A stretch of 64,000 nucleotides of DNA, taken from the NCBI RefSeq assembly GCF_005696555.1, contig NZ_CP040005.1, forward strand, positions 1,550,001 to 1,614,000. The letters run 5' to 3'. The notes under the pieces were generated by a model that saw only the letters and a program-made list of their open reading frames with translations, was not told where the DNA came from and did not search any database. This stretch comes from Actinomyces sp. oral taxon 171 str. F0337 (GTDB lineage: Bacteria > Actinomycetota > Actinomycetes > Actinomycetales > Actinomycetaceae). The translations under genes were made by a program, and so were the position numbers. Shown in pieces: positions 7,628 to 17,700 of the stretch. The first letter of the stretch is position 1, and every line of letters begins with the position of its first letter.

Positions 7628-9505
7628 ATGCAGTTCAACCACCACGGCTACGTCTCCGAGAATCCCCGTATCAAGCCCGCCGCTGGCATCGGCATCGACC
7701 GCTCCCCCAATCTGCCCGAGACCATGGATGTTCTCATTGTCGGCTCGGGCCCAGCCGGGATCGTTGCCGCAGCCCAGCTGTCAGTCTTTCCCGAGATCAC
7801 GACTTGCCTCATCGAGAAGCGGGGCGGACGCCTCGAACTCGGTCACGCTGACGGTATCCAGGCCCGGTCGGTCGAGACCTTCGCGGCGTTCGGGTTCGCC
7901 AACGAGATCATTGACGAGGCCTACCGCATCACCGAGACGGCCTTCTGGACCCCGGACCCGTTGGCCCCGGAGCACATTGTGCGCAGCCGCGTCACCGACG
8001 ACGACCCTCAGGGTATCTCGGAGTTCCCCCACCTGATCGTCAACCAGGCGCGCGTCCTCGACTACTTCCGCGAGTTCATGGGCCGCCAACCCTCACGCAA
8101 TGCCCCCTACTACGGTTACGAGTTCGTCGACCTCACCATCGGCGAGGGCGAGTACCCCGTCGAGGTGCGTCTGCGCCGCAGCACGGGCGAGCGCGAGGGC
8201 GAGGAGCTCACGGTCCGCACAAAATACGTCGTCGGCGGTGACGGCGCCCATTCGGGCGTGCGCAAGGCCATCGGCGCCACGCACCAAGGCAAGATCTCCT
8301 ACCATGCCTGGGGCGTGGTGGACATGGTCGCCGACACCGACTTCCCGGACATCCGCACCAAGTGCATCATCACCTCCAACCAGGGCCATATCCTCCACAT
8401 CCCGCGTGAGGGCGGCTACCTGTTCCGGAGCTATGTCGACCTCGGCCGGGTTCCCGAGAACGACGACCACGAGGTCCGCAAGACCCCACTCGAGGAGATC
8501 GTCCGCCGGCTGAACGCCATTGTTGCGCCTTACCGGATCGTCCCGAAAGAGGTCGCCTGGTGGAGCGTCTATGAAGTGGGCCATCGCGTTACCGACCGTT
8601 TCGACGAGGTTGGGCTCGACCCGGACATGGACCGCGAGGCCCGTGTCTTCATCTGCGGCGACGCCTGCCACACGCATTCCGCAAAAGCCGGCCAGGGCAT
8701 GAACGTGTCCATGCAGGACTCCTGGAACATCGGGTGGAAGCTCGCCCAGGTGCTGCGCGGCTACTCCTCGCACAAGCTCCTGCGTACCTACAACGCCGAG
8801 CGTCAGCAGATCGCCCAGGACCTCATCGACTTTGACCTGTCGTGGTCCGGCCGCATGGCCGGCAACACCCCGGACGACGAGTGTATCGAGGACTTCTATG
8901 TCCGCACCGCTGAGTTCCCGGCTGGCTTCATGACGGAGTACAAGCCTTCGATGATCATCTCAGGCCGTGCCCGGCAGGAGCTTGCCACGGGCTACCCACT
9001 CGGCAAGCGGTTCAAGTCCTACGAGGCCGTGCGTCGCTGTGACGCCGTGCCTCTACACATCGGCCACCAGCACGAGGCCGACGGCCGCTGGCGCGTCTAC
9101 GTCTTCGCCGATGCCGCTGCTCCTGGCGAGGACGGCCCTGTGACTGACTTCGCGCGCTGGTGGGCGGAGGCCCCTGACTCCCCGGCGGTACGCCACACCC
9201 GCCCTGGCGACGACCTCAACACGCTCTTCGACGCCAAGGTCATCTATCGCCAGCCGCACCGCTCCTACGACATCACGGACGTGCCCGCGGGCTTCCGTCC
9301 GAAGAACGGCCCGTTCCAGGTCGAGGACTGGAACCAGGCTTGGTCCGCCGTGCCCGGCGACTCGATCTTCGGCGCCCGTGGGATCAGTGAGAATGGCGCG
9401 ATCGTTGTCGTCCGGCCCGACCAGTACGTGGCGGACATCCAACCGCTAACCGGGACGGCCGAGATCGCTGAGTTCTTCGACGGCGTCTTCGACCTCACCG
9501 ACTAG
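7628..9505 (+). CDS. FAD-dependent aromatic hydroxylase (phenol 2-monooxygenase / 3-hydroxybenzoate 4-monooxygenase type)
   Basis: A 625-residue group A flavoprotein monooxygenase with a C-terminal thioredoxin-like domain, matching the length of MobA-type enzymes. Seen: FAD-binding GSGPAGIVAAAQ near residue 40, the DG motif VVGGDGAHSGVRK near residue 205, and GDACHTHSAKAGQGMNVSMQD near residue 345. ATG 7628 is preferred over ATG 7622 because AAGGA ends at 7621, giving a six-base spacer. No HpaBC pair is present in the window, so this enzyme probably supplies homoprotocatechuate by hydroxylating 3- or 4-hydroxyphenylacetate; which isomer cannot be read from sequence. It lies between the regulator and hpaH. 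Confidence 0.88.
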   Translation: MQFNHHGYVSENPRIKPAAGIGIDRSPNLPETMDVLIVGSGPAGIVAAAQLSVFPEITTCLIEKRGGRLELGHADGIQARSVETFAAFGFANEIIDEAYRITETAFWTPDPLAPEHIVRSRVTDDDPQGISEFPHLIVNQARVLDYFREFMGRQPSRNAPYYGYEFVDLTIGEGEYPVEVRLRRSTGEREGEELTVRTKYVVGGDGAHSGVRKAIGATHQGKISYHAWGVVDMVADTDFPDIRTKCIITSNQGHILHIPREGGYLFRSYVDLGRVPENDDHEVRKTPLEEIVRRLNAIVAPYRIVPKEVAWWSVYEVGHRVTDRFDEVGLDPDMDREARVFICGDACHTHSAKAGQGMNVSMQDSWNIGWKLAQVLRGYSSHKLLRTYNAERQQIAQDLIDFDLSWSGRMAGNTPDDECIEDFYVRTAEFPAGFMTEYKPSMIISGRARQELATGYPLGKRFKSYEAVRRCDAVPLHIGHQHEADGRWRVYVFADAAAPGEDGPVTDFARWWAEAPDSPAVRHTRPGDDLNTLFDAKVIYRQPHRSYDITDVPAGFRPKNGPFQVEDWNQAWSAVPGDSIFGARGISENGAIVVVRPDQYVADIQPLTGTAEIAEFFDGVFDLTD

Positions 9506-9531
9506 CCTGAACCTGCAGGAGGAGGCTCAAC

Positions 9532-10317
9532 ATGCTCACCCAGTATCAGATCGACTCGCTCGCCGCGGAGCTCGCGGAGGCCGAGCGCACCCACGTTCTC
9601 ATCCCGAGGATCACGGCACGCTACCCCGAGGCCAACGTCGAGGACTCCTACGCCATCCAGAACGTCTGGAAGGAGCAGCGCCTGGCCGCGGGTCACCGGA
9701 TCGTCGGCCGCAAGATCGGGCTTACGTCCAAGGCGATGCAGGCCGCGACCGGCATTACTGAGCCCGACTACGGCGTGATGTTCGAGGACACGGTCGTCCA
9801 GACCGGCGCGGTCCTCGACTTCGACTCCTTCGCGAACGTCCGCATCGAGGTCGAGCTGGCCTTCGTCCTCAAGGACGCTCTCGAGGGACCGAACTGCACA
9901 CTCTTCGACGTCATGCGGGCGACGGAGTACGTGACGCCGGCCCTCGAGGTCCTCAACTCCCACGTCGAGCTTGAGGGCCGAACGATCGTCGACACGATCT
10001 CGGACAACGCGGCCTACGGTGCGATGGTGCTGGGAGGCAACCCGACGCCTCCGCACGCGGTAGACCTTCGCCGCGTCGGCGCGTTGCTGTACCGCAACGA
10101 GACAATCGAGGAGACGGGCCTGGCCGCTGGGGTGCTCAACCACCCCGGTACCGGGGTCGCTTGGCTCGCCAACAAGCTCCACCAACACGGCCAGAGGCTC
10201 GAGGCCGGCGAAATCATCCTCGCTGGATCCTTCACTCGCCCGATGTGGGTGGAGCGCGGGGATGCCGTATTCTGCGACTACGGAGATATGGGGACGATCT
10301 CATGCCGCTTCCTGTGA
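9532..10317 (+). CDS. hpaH: 2-oxo-hept-3-ene-1,7-dioate hydratase
   Basis: A 261-residue member of the MhpD/HpaH/DmpH hydratase family (FAH-like fold), adding water to the oxo-heptenedioate to give 2,4-dihydroxyhept-2-enedioate. Metal-site acidic residues appear in IEVELAFVL and PALEVLNSHVE, and GRKIGLTSKAMQ is the family N-terminal motif. A strong AGGAGGAGG site precedes ATG 9532. Its last 16 bases overlap the start of hpaI. Confidence 0.92.
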   Translation: MLTQYQIDSLAAELAEAERTHVLIPRITARYPEANVEDSYAIQNVWKEQRLAAGHRIVGRKIGLTSKAMQAATGITEPDYGVMFEDTVVQTGAVLDFDSFANVRIEVELAFVLKDALEGPNCTLFDVMRATEYVTPALEVLNSHVELEGRTIVDTISDNAAYGAMVLGGNPTPPHAVDLRRVGALLYRNETIEETGLAAGVLNHPGTGVAWLANKLHQHGQRLEAGEIILAGSFTRPMWVERGDAVFCDYGDMGTISCRFL

Positions 10318-11126
10318 TCCTGCCCCCCACCTTCGCGCAGCGGCTCGCCGACGCCGAGCGTGCCCAGGTGGGAATGTGGGTCTGTTCGGGCTCTACGACG
10401 GCCGCCGAGATCTGCGCTTGCAGCGGCCTAGACTGGCTCCTCATCGACGGCGAGCACGCGCCGCTCTCGCTCGCCTCGATCCAGGAACAGCTCCGGGCGG
10501 TGGCCGCCTACCCGGCAACGCCGGTGGTACGAGTCCCGTTCAACGACCGGGTCCTTATCAAGCAGTACCTCGACCTGGGCGCGCAGAACCTCCTCGTGCC
10601 CATGGTCGACACCGCCGAGGCCGCGGCCGAGGCAGTGCGGGCGACCCGCTACCCGCCCGAGGGCGTCCGGGGCGTCGGCTCCGCCCTCGCTCGCGGCGCA
10701 CGGTGGAACCGGGTCGAACGGTACCTGCAGCGGGCTGATGACGAGCTCGTATCACTGTTCGTCCAGATTGAGTCCGCCAAAGCCGTCAAGGACGCCAAAG
10801 CGATCGCAGCGACGCCGGGTGTCGACGGGATCTTCATCGGTCCCTCGGACCTCGCCGCCTCGATGGGCCTCATCGGGCAGCAGGGCCACCCGGAGGTCGT
10901 GGACACCGTCCAGCGGGCGATCGCCGCCGGGCAGGAAGCAGGGAAGAAGGTCGGTATCAACGCCTTCGACCCGGCGCTCGCCCACGGCTACCTCGATCAG
11001 GGCGTCGACTTCATCCTCGTCGGCGCGGACGTCGCTCTCCTGGCGCGGCAGTCCGAAGGGCTCGCGGCCCTCTTCATCGACGAACGGGCAGGCCGGGAGC
11101 CCGAGGCGGAGCCAACCAGCTACTGA
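10302..11126 (+). CDS. hpaI: 2,4-dihydroxyhept-2-ene-1,7-dioate (4-hydroxy-2-oxoheptanedioate) aldolase
   Basis: A 274-residue class II aldolase of the HpcH/HpaI family, splitting the last C7 intermediate into pyruvate and succinic semialdehyde. Residues matching the E. coli active site are H52 (DGEHAP), R77 (VRVPF), a Glu near 157 (IESAKAVKD) and the Asp in GPSDLAASMG. ATG 10302 lies inside the end of hpaH, so the two are translationally coupled. It is the last gene of the operon and converges with acpS, the stop codons overlapping by a few bases. Confidence 0.92.
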   Translation: MPLPVILPPTFAQRLADAERAQVGMWVCSGSTTAAEICACSGLDWLLIDGEHAPLSLASIQEQLRAVAAYPATPVVRVPFNDRVLIKQYLDLGAQNLLVPMVDTAEAAAEAVRATRYPPEGVRGVGSALARGARWNRVERYLQRADDELVSLFVQIESAKAVKDAKAIAATPGVDGIFIGPSDLAASMGLIGQQGHPEVVDTVQRAIAAGQEAGKKVGINAFDPALAHGYLDQGVDFILVGADVALLARQSEGLAALFIDERAGREPEAEPTSY

Positions 11127-11538
11127 GCGGAGCAGCTGAGTCCGACGGCGATGGCCCAGTCGCCGTCGGACTCAGCGACACGGGCCAGCAGATCGCGTCC
11201 GCAGCTCCCTGTCCGAGAGGGAGCGACGACGGAGTTGACCTCCCCGGTCAGGCACAGGGAGCACCATCCCGGCCGGTCCAAGACGAGCTCGATCTTGCGG
11301 CAGTTGACGGCCTCGGACCAGGCTTTGATGACGGCCTCCTTGCGGCCAACCGAGCGGCAAAGCGCCCCAGCTGAAGGGATTCGGTCTCGTCGGCGCCACA
11401 CCACGCGCAGCCCGCCGGCCGCGAAGGCACGTGCTGCGAAGCCGGTGCCCGGGATCGTCAGCTCGTGGACCAGCGACAGAATGTGGACGAGGTCGACATC
11501 GGTGCCGAGCGCCGCGTCGGCGGTCGGGGCTCGCTCAT
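11120..11538 (-). pseudogene. acpS: Holo-ACP synthase-like gene (AcpS), apparently frameshifted
   Basis: The product would load phosphopantetheine onto the FAS acyl-carrier domain; type I bacterial FAS genes commonly have acpS just downstream. Family motifs are present: GTDVDLVHI with the metal Asp, GRKEAVIKAWSEA with the catalytic Glu, and DGDWAIAV at the end. ATG 11538 (MSEP) is in another frame; one extra C in the C-run complementary to 11526-11529 would join MSEPPTADAALG to GTDVDLVHI. The only intact in-frame start is a GTG near 11635 giving a non-family N-terminus. The expected G-E after RAF reads G-G, and about 15 residues seem missing after SEA. Either a pseudogene, a sequencing error, or a divergent working enzyme. 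Confidence 0.5.
11135..11176. terminator. 17-bp perfect hairpin between converging hpaI and acpS
   Basis: The left arm 11135-11151 and right arm 11160-11176 are exact reverse complements around an 8-base loop. There is no U-tract on either strand. It lies within the last codons of the acpS frame and just after hpaI, so it could end transcription from both sides. Confidence 0.6.
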
Positions 11539-11663
11539 CGTTCGGATCCCATGCCAGGTTCGCCAGCGTCGTCGGGCTCGGCGACGAGCCGAATGGCCTC
11601 GATGTTCTCGGGCCGGGTGGAGCTGACAAGGACACCCTGGAGCGTCTCCCACAGGAGGTGTAC
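11535..11663 (-). other. Possible remnant of a small ORF upstream of acpS
   Basis: This frame reads VHLLWETLQGVLVSST and onward for 42 codons, with a protein-like composition, and ends in a TGA overlapping the proposed acpS ATG (ATGA). It lacks a start: the codon where GTG would be expected, after a GGAGGGGG stretch, is GTA. I do not recognise the protein; it may be a decayed small gene or chance. Confidence 0.25.
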
Positions 11664-11665
11664 CG

Positions 11666-11703
11666 TTGCCCCCTCCGCTGAGGCTGCGTGGTGGAGGGGG
11701 CAA
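11666..11703. terminator. 11-bp perfect hairpin after the FAS gene
   Basis: TTGCCCCCTCC (11666-11676) pairs exactly with GGAGGGGGCAA (11693-11703) around a 16-base loop, about 40 bases past the FAS stop. A smaller GCCGCC/GGCGGC stem lies at 11706-11721. No U-tract is present; probably a terminator or processing barrier separating fas from acpS. Confidence 0.45.
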
Positions 11704-11741
11704 CGGCCGCCTGTAGGCGGCGGGCCGAAATCGGCTCGGCG

Positions 11742-14700
11742 TCAGGCGATGGTCTCCCCTGCGTGGTAGACGCCGTCGGAGCCCAGGCGGGCGTCGGGGT
11801 CGAGCAGCATGGCGGCCTCGACCTCGTGCGGGTCGCGCTGCTTGGACTCCTCCCCCAGGCGCCGGCCCTGGACCTGCTCGAACAGCGGGGCCCGGCCGAT
11901 CATGCCGGCGCGGCGGCGCCTGGTCCCGGCGGCCAGGCGGGCGTTGGCGGAGGCCAGCCAGGCGTCAACCGCTTCCTGGCCCTCGGCCTGACGCAGGGCG
12001 GCCTCGAAGGCACCGGGGTGGACGATCGCGATGAGACCCGAGACGTGTCCGAAGCCCAGCGAGGTCAGCAGGCCGGCTCGCACCGGGCCGGCACCGGGGA
12101 CGCGCCCGTCCTGGCCGCCACGGCCGGCCAGACGGATGGGCCTGCGCGGCCACACCCAGAAGGCGTCCTTGGCCAGGGGGGCATCGACGACGTCCAGGGA
12201 GGCGTTACCGGGAGCCACGCCGGAGGCGAGGATCTCGGTCAGACCCGCGACCTGGAAGACGGCGGCACCGCCCTTGGCGTGACCAGTGATGGTCTTCTGC
12301 GAGACCGCCACCAGCGAGTTGCCCTCGGAGCGTCCCAGTGCGCGCGCCAGACGCGTGTGCAGCTCGGACTCGTTGGGGTCGTTGGCACCGGTGGAGGTAT
12401 CGTGCTTGGAGACCAGCGCGATGTCGTCGGCCTCCACACCCAGGGCCGCCAGAGCCTTGGCCAGGCGCGAGCTGCGCCCGCCGCGGCCGGCGCCCAGGGC
12501 GCCCAGGCCGGGCGCCGGGATCGAGGTGTGGGCGCCGTCGGCGTAGGAGGAGACGAAACCGACCACACCGGCCACCGGCAGGCCCATTCGGGCCGCCACC
12601 GAGCCACGGGCCAGGATCACCGTGCCGCCGCCCTCGGCCTCCACAAATCCGCCGCGGCGGCGGTCGTTGGCGCGGGAGAAGTGGCGGTCGGAGATGCCCT
12701 TGGCGCGCATGGCCGCGGCCTCCGCGGTGGCGTTCATGTTGCCGAAGCCGACGACGGACTCGATCGAGATGTCGTCGATGGCGCCGGCCACGACGACGTC
12801 GGCCTTGCCCAGGGCGATCTTGTCCCAGCCCTCCTCGATGGAGACGGCCGCGGTCGCGCAGGCGCTCACCGGCTGGACCATGGCGCCGTAGCCGCCGATG
12901 TAGGACTGCATGACGTGGGCGGCCACGACATTGGGCAGGGCCTCCTGGAGGATGTCGCTGGGACGCTCCTCCCCCAGGAACCGGCCGACGAACATCTTGC
13001 GCATCGACTCCATGCCGCCGAACCCGGTGCCCTGTGTGGAGGCCACGTCGGAGGGATGGACGGCCTTGAGGAGCTCGGCCGGGGTGAAGCCGGCCGACAG
13101 GAAGGCGTCGACGGCGGTGACCAGGTTCCAGGAGGCGATCGGGTCCATGCCCTGGGTCATCGAGGCGGGGATGCCCCAGCGCTCCGGGTCGAAGTCGCGG
13201 GGGAACTGGCCGCCGACCGTGCGCGACAGGGCAGCACGGCGCGGCACCCGGGCTAGTGAGCCGGCCAGTCGGGTGACGGTCCACTCCCCGGTCTCGGCGT
13301 CGGGGACCACGAGGGTGTGCTCGGGGTCAGAGGCCTCGATGGTGCGGGCCGTGGCCTCGTCGGGAACCGACAGGGTGATGTCACGGTCGAGGTAGACGGT
13401 GACCTCCTCGTCGGCGATCGGCGCGATGACGCCGTCGTCGACGAACTCGCGGATACCGCAGCGGGCCACGACCTCGTCGCGGTAGCGCTCCAGGATGTCG
13501 GACTCCTCGACCATCTCCCCGTCGGTGTCGTACCAGCCGGCCTTGGGGCTGTCCTGCCAGGTGAGCAGCCCCATGCCCCAGGCCAGCTCGAGGACGCCGG
13601 CGGCGGTCAGGTCGACGTCCTCCCCGCCGCTCATACCCAGCTCGGCCTCGCGGCGCGTACGGCCCGATCCCCAGGTGGAGACCTCTCCGGTGGAGATGAT
13701 GACCACCAGGTCGTCGGGGTCGGCGCTCACCTCGCCCCACTGGGGGGCGGTGGGCTGAGTCGGCATCACCGGGGTGGGCAGGGCCTTGATGACGGCAGGG
13801 GCCTCGGTCTCCTCGGTGGGCGCGGCGGCCTGTGCAGCGGCGTTCTCACGCAGGGCCACCAGGTCGATGTCGTCGCCCAGTCCCCCGGTGAGGTCGGCGT
13901 TCACAGGAGTCCGGGCCGCACGGGTACGCACCTCGGAGGTGCACAGGCCGGCGAGCTCGGAGGCGATCTCCTCCGTGGTCCAGGTGCGCACCCCGGCGGC
14001 CTCGACGGCAGCGACGAGCGGGTCGTTACCGCCCATGAGGCCGGTGCCCTTGACCCAGCCGATACGGGGGTGGGCCAGAGTGACGCGCTGAGCCCAGGCA
14101 CGCTCCGACGACCAGCGGTTGACGATCGCGTCCAGAGCGGACTTGACCTCGCCGTAGGCGCCGTCACCACCGAAGGTGCCCCGGTTCGGGGAGCCGGGCA
14201 GCACCACGTGCAGACGGTGGTCGACGTGGGTGTCGAAGCCGATGGCACTCAGGGCGGCGATGGTGCGCTCCACCGACCACAGCAGCAGGCGGGTCTGGGA
14301 CTCGGCCGCGGGGCCGGCGTCTGCCAGTGTGCCCGAGACTCGCGGCGCGGCGAAGGGGAACAGGAGGGTGGGAACCAGTGCCTCCTTGACGACCTTGGTG
14401 GAGCTTCCGGAGGTGACCACCTGGTCGTTGCCGATCCACTCCGCCAGGGCGTCGACGTCCCGGTAGGAGGACAGGTTCGTGGGAACCATCCACAGCTTGG
14501 CGCCGGCCGCGGCGTGCTCGCGGTACAGGGTGGTGGCGAACTCGAGGCGCTCGTGGGTCAGGCGCGAGCTGGTGGCCACCACGGTGGCGCCACCGGCCAG
14601 CAGCTCTCCGACGACGGCCGCCGCGATGGAGCCGGGGGCCACACCGGTGACGACGGCGACGTCCTCGGACCAGCGCACCGTGGGATCGCCGGCCTGGGGG

Positions 14701-17700
14701 GCCTTCGGCGCGGCCTGGGCGATCCCGGTCAGGATGGCGGCGCGCTCGGCGCCGTCTGCCAGATCGGAGTCCTTGACCTGCTTGGCCCACCAGGTGGCGT
14801 GATCAGCCACCGCCTGCCCCAGGCCCACGAAGCGTTCGGGGGCCAGGAGCCGGCGGGAGGCGTCCAGGTCGGTCTCGCCGGAGCCGAGGCGGGCAACGTC
14901 CTCACGGGCCGTGGCCCAGCGGTCGTCGATGAGGACGGCGCGCTCTGGGGCGAAGGCCGGGGTGACGGACGTGACCCATCCGGCGCCGAGCTCGGCGTCC
15001 AGGGCCGCCAGGGCAGCCCGGGTACGGGAGGCCTCATCATCGGCATCAGCCGGGACAGTGGCCTTCTCGGTCAGGCCCAGGGCCTCCAGGAGGGTGCGGG
15101 CCGTGGTGGCCAGGACGCCCTCATCACCGGTGACGCTCTGGGCGAAGGCGTCCAGGGCCGCGGAGTCGACCACGGCGCCTCCGGCGCCGCCGGCACTCGG
15201 CTTGGCGACGGTCACGCCATGGTCCGCGGCAACGGCCTGGACGGCGGAGTCGATGAGGGTGTCCACGGCGCTCGCGCTGGTCAACGGGGCCGAGGACCCC
15301 AGGGAGGCCAGGTCCTCGCCGCGCATCGATGCTCCCTCCCGGGTGCCCAGGAACAGAGCGGCGGTCACGTGGGAGACCCACCCCTGCCCCAGGCCCCAGG
15401 TGCCGGTGACGCGGTCGGCGATGCGGGAGGCGCGCACGCCGGAGGGGCCCAGAAGGCGGCCCAGCCCCACTCGGATCGCCTCTGTGAGGACGGGGCCGAA
15501 GGCCTTGTAGCCCGGGGCGCCCTTGGCGACCGTGGCGGCCAGGGCCGTCATGTCGGCGTCGGCGGCGCCGTCGATGGAGGCGAGCTCGAGCTCAGTGCCC
15601 AGGTCCATGAGGAGCTGGTTACGGCGCGAGGAGACTCCGTTGGTGAGCGTCTCGGTGGTGTCAGTGGCTCCGATCTGCTCGGGACGGATGCGCGAGGCAT
15701 GGGCCAGGAGCACCGTCAGGGCGTCGGTCGCCCCGAAGGGAAGGTCGTCCACCGGTCCGCCTGCGGCCGGAGCCGCCGAAACGGGCGAGGCCTCGGCTGC
15801 GGGAGCCGGGGTCTGCTCGGCCGTAGCGGCCTGCGCGGGAGCAGCGGCCTCAGCAGCCGGCTCCTCGGCGGCCGGAACATCGAAGTTCGGCTCGGTGAGC
15901 TCGACGGCCGGATCGGTGTCGGTGGCCAGGACCCGGGCCTCGTCGCGGCGAGCGTTGTGCACGGTGACGTGACGCCCGGCGTGCTGGGGCAGTCGTAGCG
16001 TGTTGGTGGCCAGGTTCGCCAAGGTGGGGGAATTGGCCAGGCCCACCTCGACGATGTGCTCGATCCCCAGGCCGCCCTCGCTCGGGGAGGACAGCAGGAC
16101 CTCCTGGGTCTCGATCCAGCGCACCGGGGAGGCGAACTGCCAGGCCAGGAGCTCGACGAGCAGGACGCGGGCCAGCTCCGTGGGGCGCTTCACCCAGGAG
16201 TCCCAGTCGGCCACGATCTCCTCGACGGGCTCCGAGGGCACGACCTCAAGGATCGAGCGGGCGAAGTCCTGGGTCAGGGCGAAGGGCCGAGCCACGAGGT
16301 TGGGCACGTAGTGGCCCACCAGGCGCTCGACGTCGAGGTCGTCAGGGACGAGCTCGAGCAGGCGGCCACGGAACTCCGGCACGCCGGGGCGCAGCACCTC
16401 GGAGTGGAACGGCACATCAATGCCGGGCACGAACATGAAGGGGTTCTTGCCGCCGCGGGCCTTGGCCTTGGCGCGGGCGTCGGCGGCCAGGGCGTCCAGG
16501 CCCTTGATCGTGCCGGCCACGGCGTACTGGACGCCGGCCAGGTTGTGGTTGACGATCTGGAGGAACTCGCCGGTCTCCTGGGAGATCGACTGCACGTAGG
16601 CCTCGACCTCGTCGGCCTTGATCCCCGCCTGGTTGGGGCGCAGGGCGCCCATGCGGTAGTTCGAGGCGCCGTCGGCGTCACGGGGCACCAGCGAGTGCAT
16701 GGTGGAGCCGCGCTGGAAGACGATGGAGATGGTCGTCTCCACGGGCATGACGCGCCCGTAGGCACTCAGCGCCGTGTACTCGCCCAGGGAGTGGCCGGCG
16801 AAGGCGGCGCCGTCCACGAGGGCACCGGCCTCGGCCAGGCGCGCAGTGGTCGCCATGGCCACGGTGGCCAGGGCCACCTGGGTGAACTGGGTGAGGTTGA
16901 GCAGACCCTCGGGGTGGCGGTAGGTGACGCCTCGGGCGGTCATCTCAGTGGGGTTGTCGCGCACCAGGTTGATGACGGAGAAGCCCAGCTCGGCGCGGGT
17001 GTGGGCATCGGCCCGCTCCCAGATCTCCCGTGCGGCCTTGGAGGAGTTCATCTCGTCCAGGCCCATGCCGGGGGCCTGGATGCCCTGGCCGGGGTAGACG
17101 TAGGCGGTGGGCTCGGGCGTCGTCACGGCGGTGCCGCGGGAGACGACCTCGCCGTTGATGCGGCAGACGACCTCCAGGACGTAGCCGCCGCCGACCACCA
17201 GGCCGGTGCGCTCCACGGTGATCTCGACGTCGTCGCTCAGCTCCACCGGACCGGTCATGACGTAGGTCCAGCCGGCGAGGACGTGGCGCGAGCCGTCGAC
17301 CGCGGTGGAGGCCGCCACCTGCTGGGCGGTGGCCGACAGCCACATGCCGTGGACGAGCGGGGCCTCCATACCGGCCACGCGGGCGGCGTTGTAGGAGGTG
17401 TGGATCGGGTTGAAGTCACCGGTGACCCGGGCGAAGGCCGTCATGTCCGCAGGCGCGGTAACGGTGGCGCGGCGCAGGATGCGGCGAGCGGCCGGGGCCG
17501 TCTCGCGGCCGGTGCCGCCGGCGAGCTCAGGGGCGCTGGGCACGGCGTTGCCGGAGGCGCGACCGCGGATGGCGAAGCGCTCACGCATGAGCGCCACTAC
17601 GGTGCCGTCGCCGGCGTCGGTCAGCTCCAGGCGCACGTCGACGACGCGACCGGCACTGGACTCCTCCAGCGCCGCGACCCAGCCGGTGACGTTGATGGTG

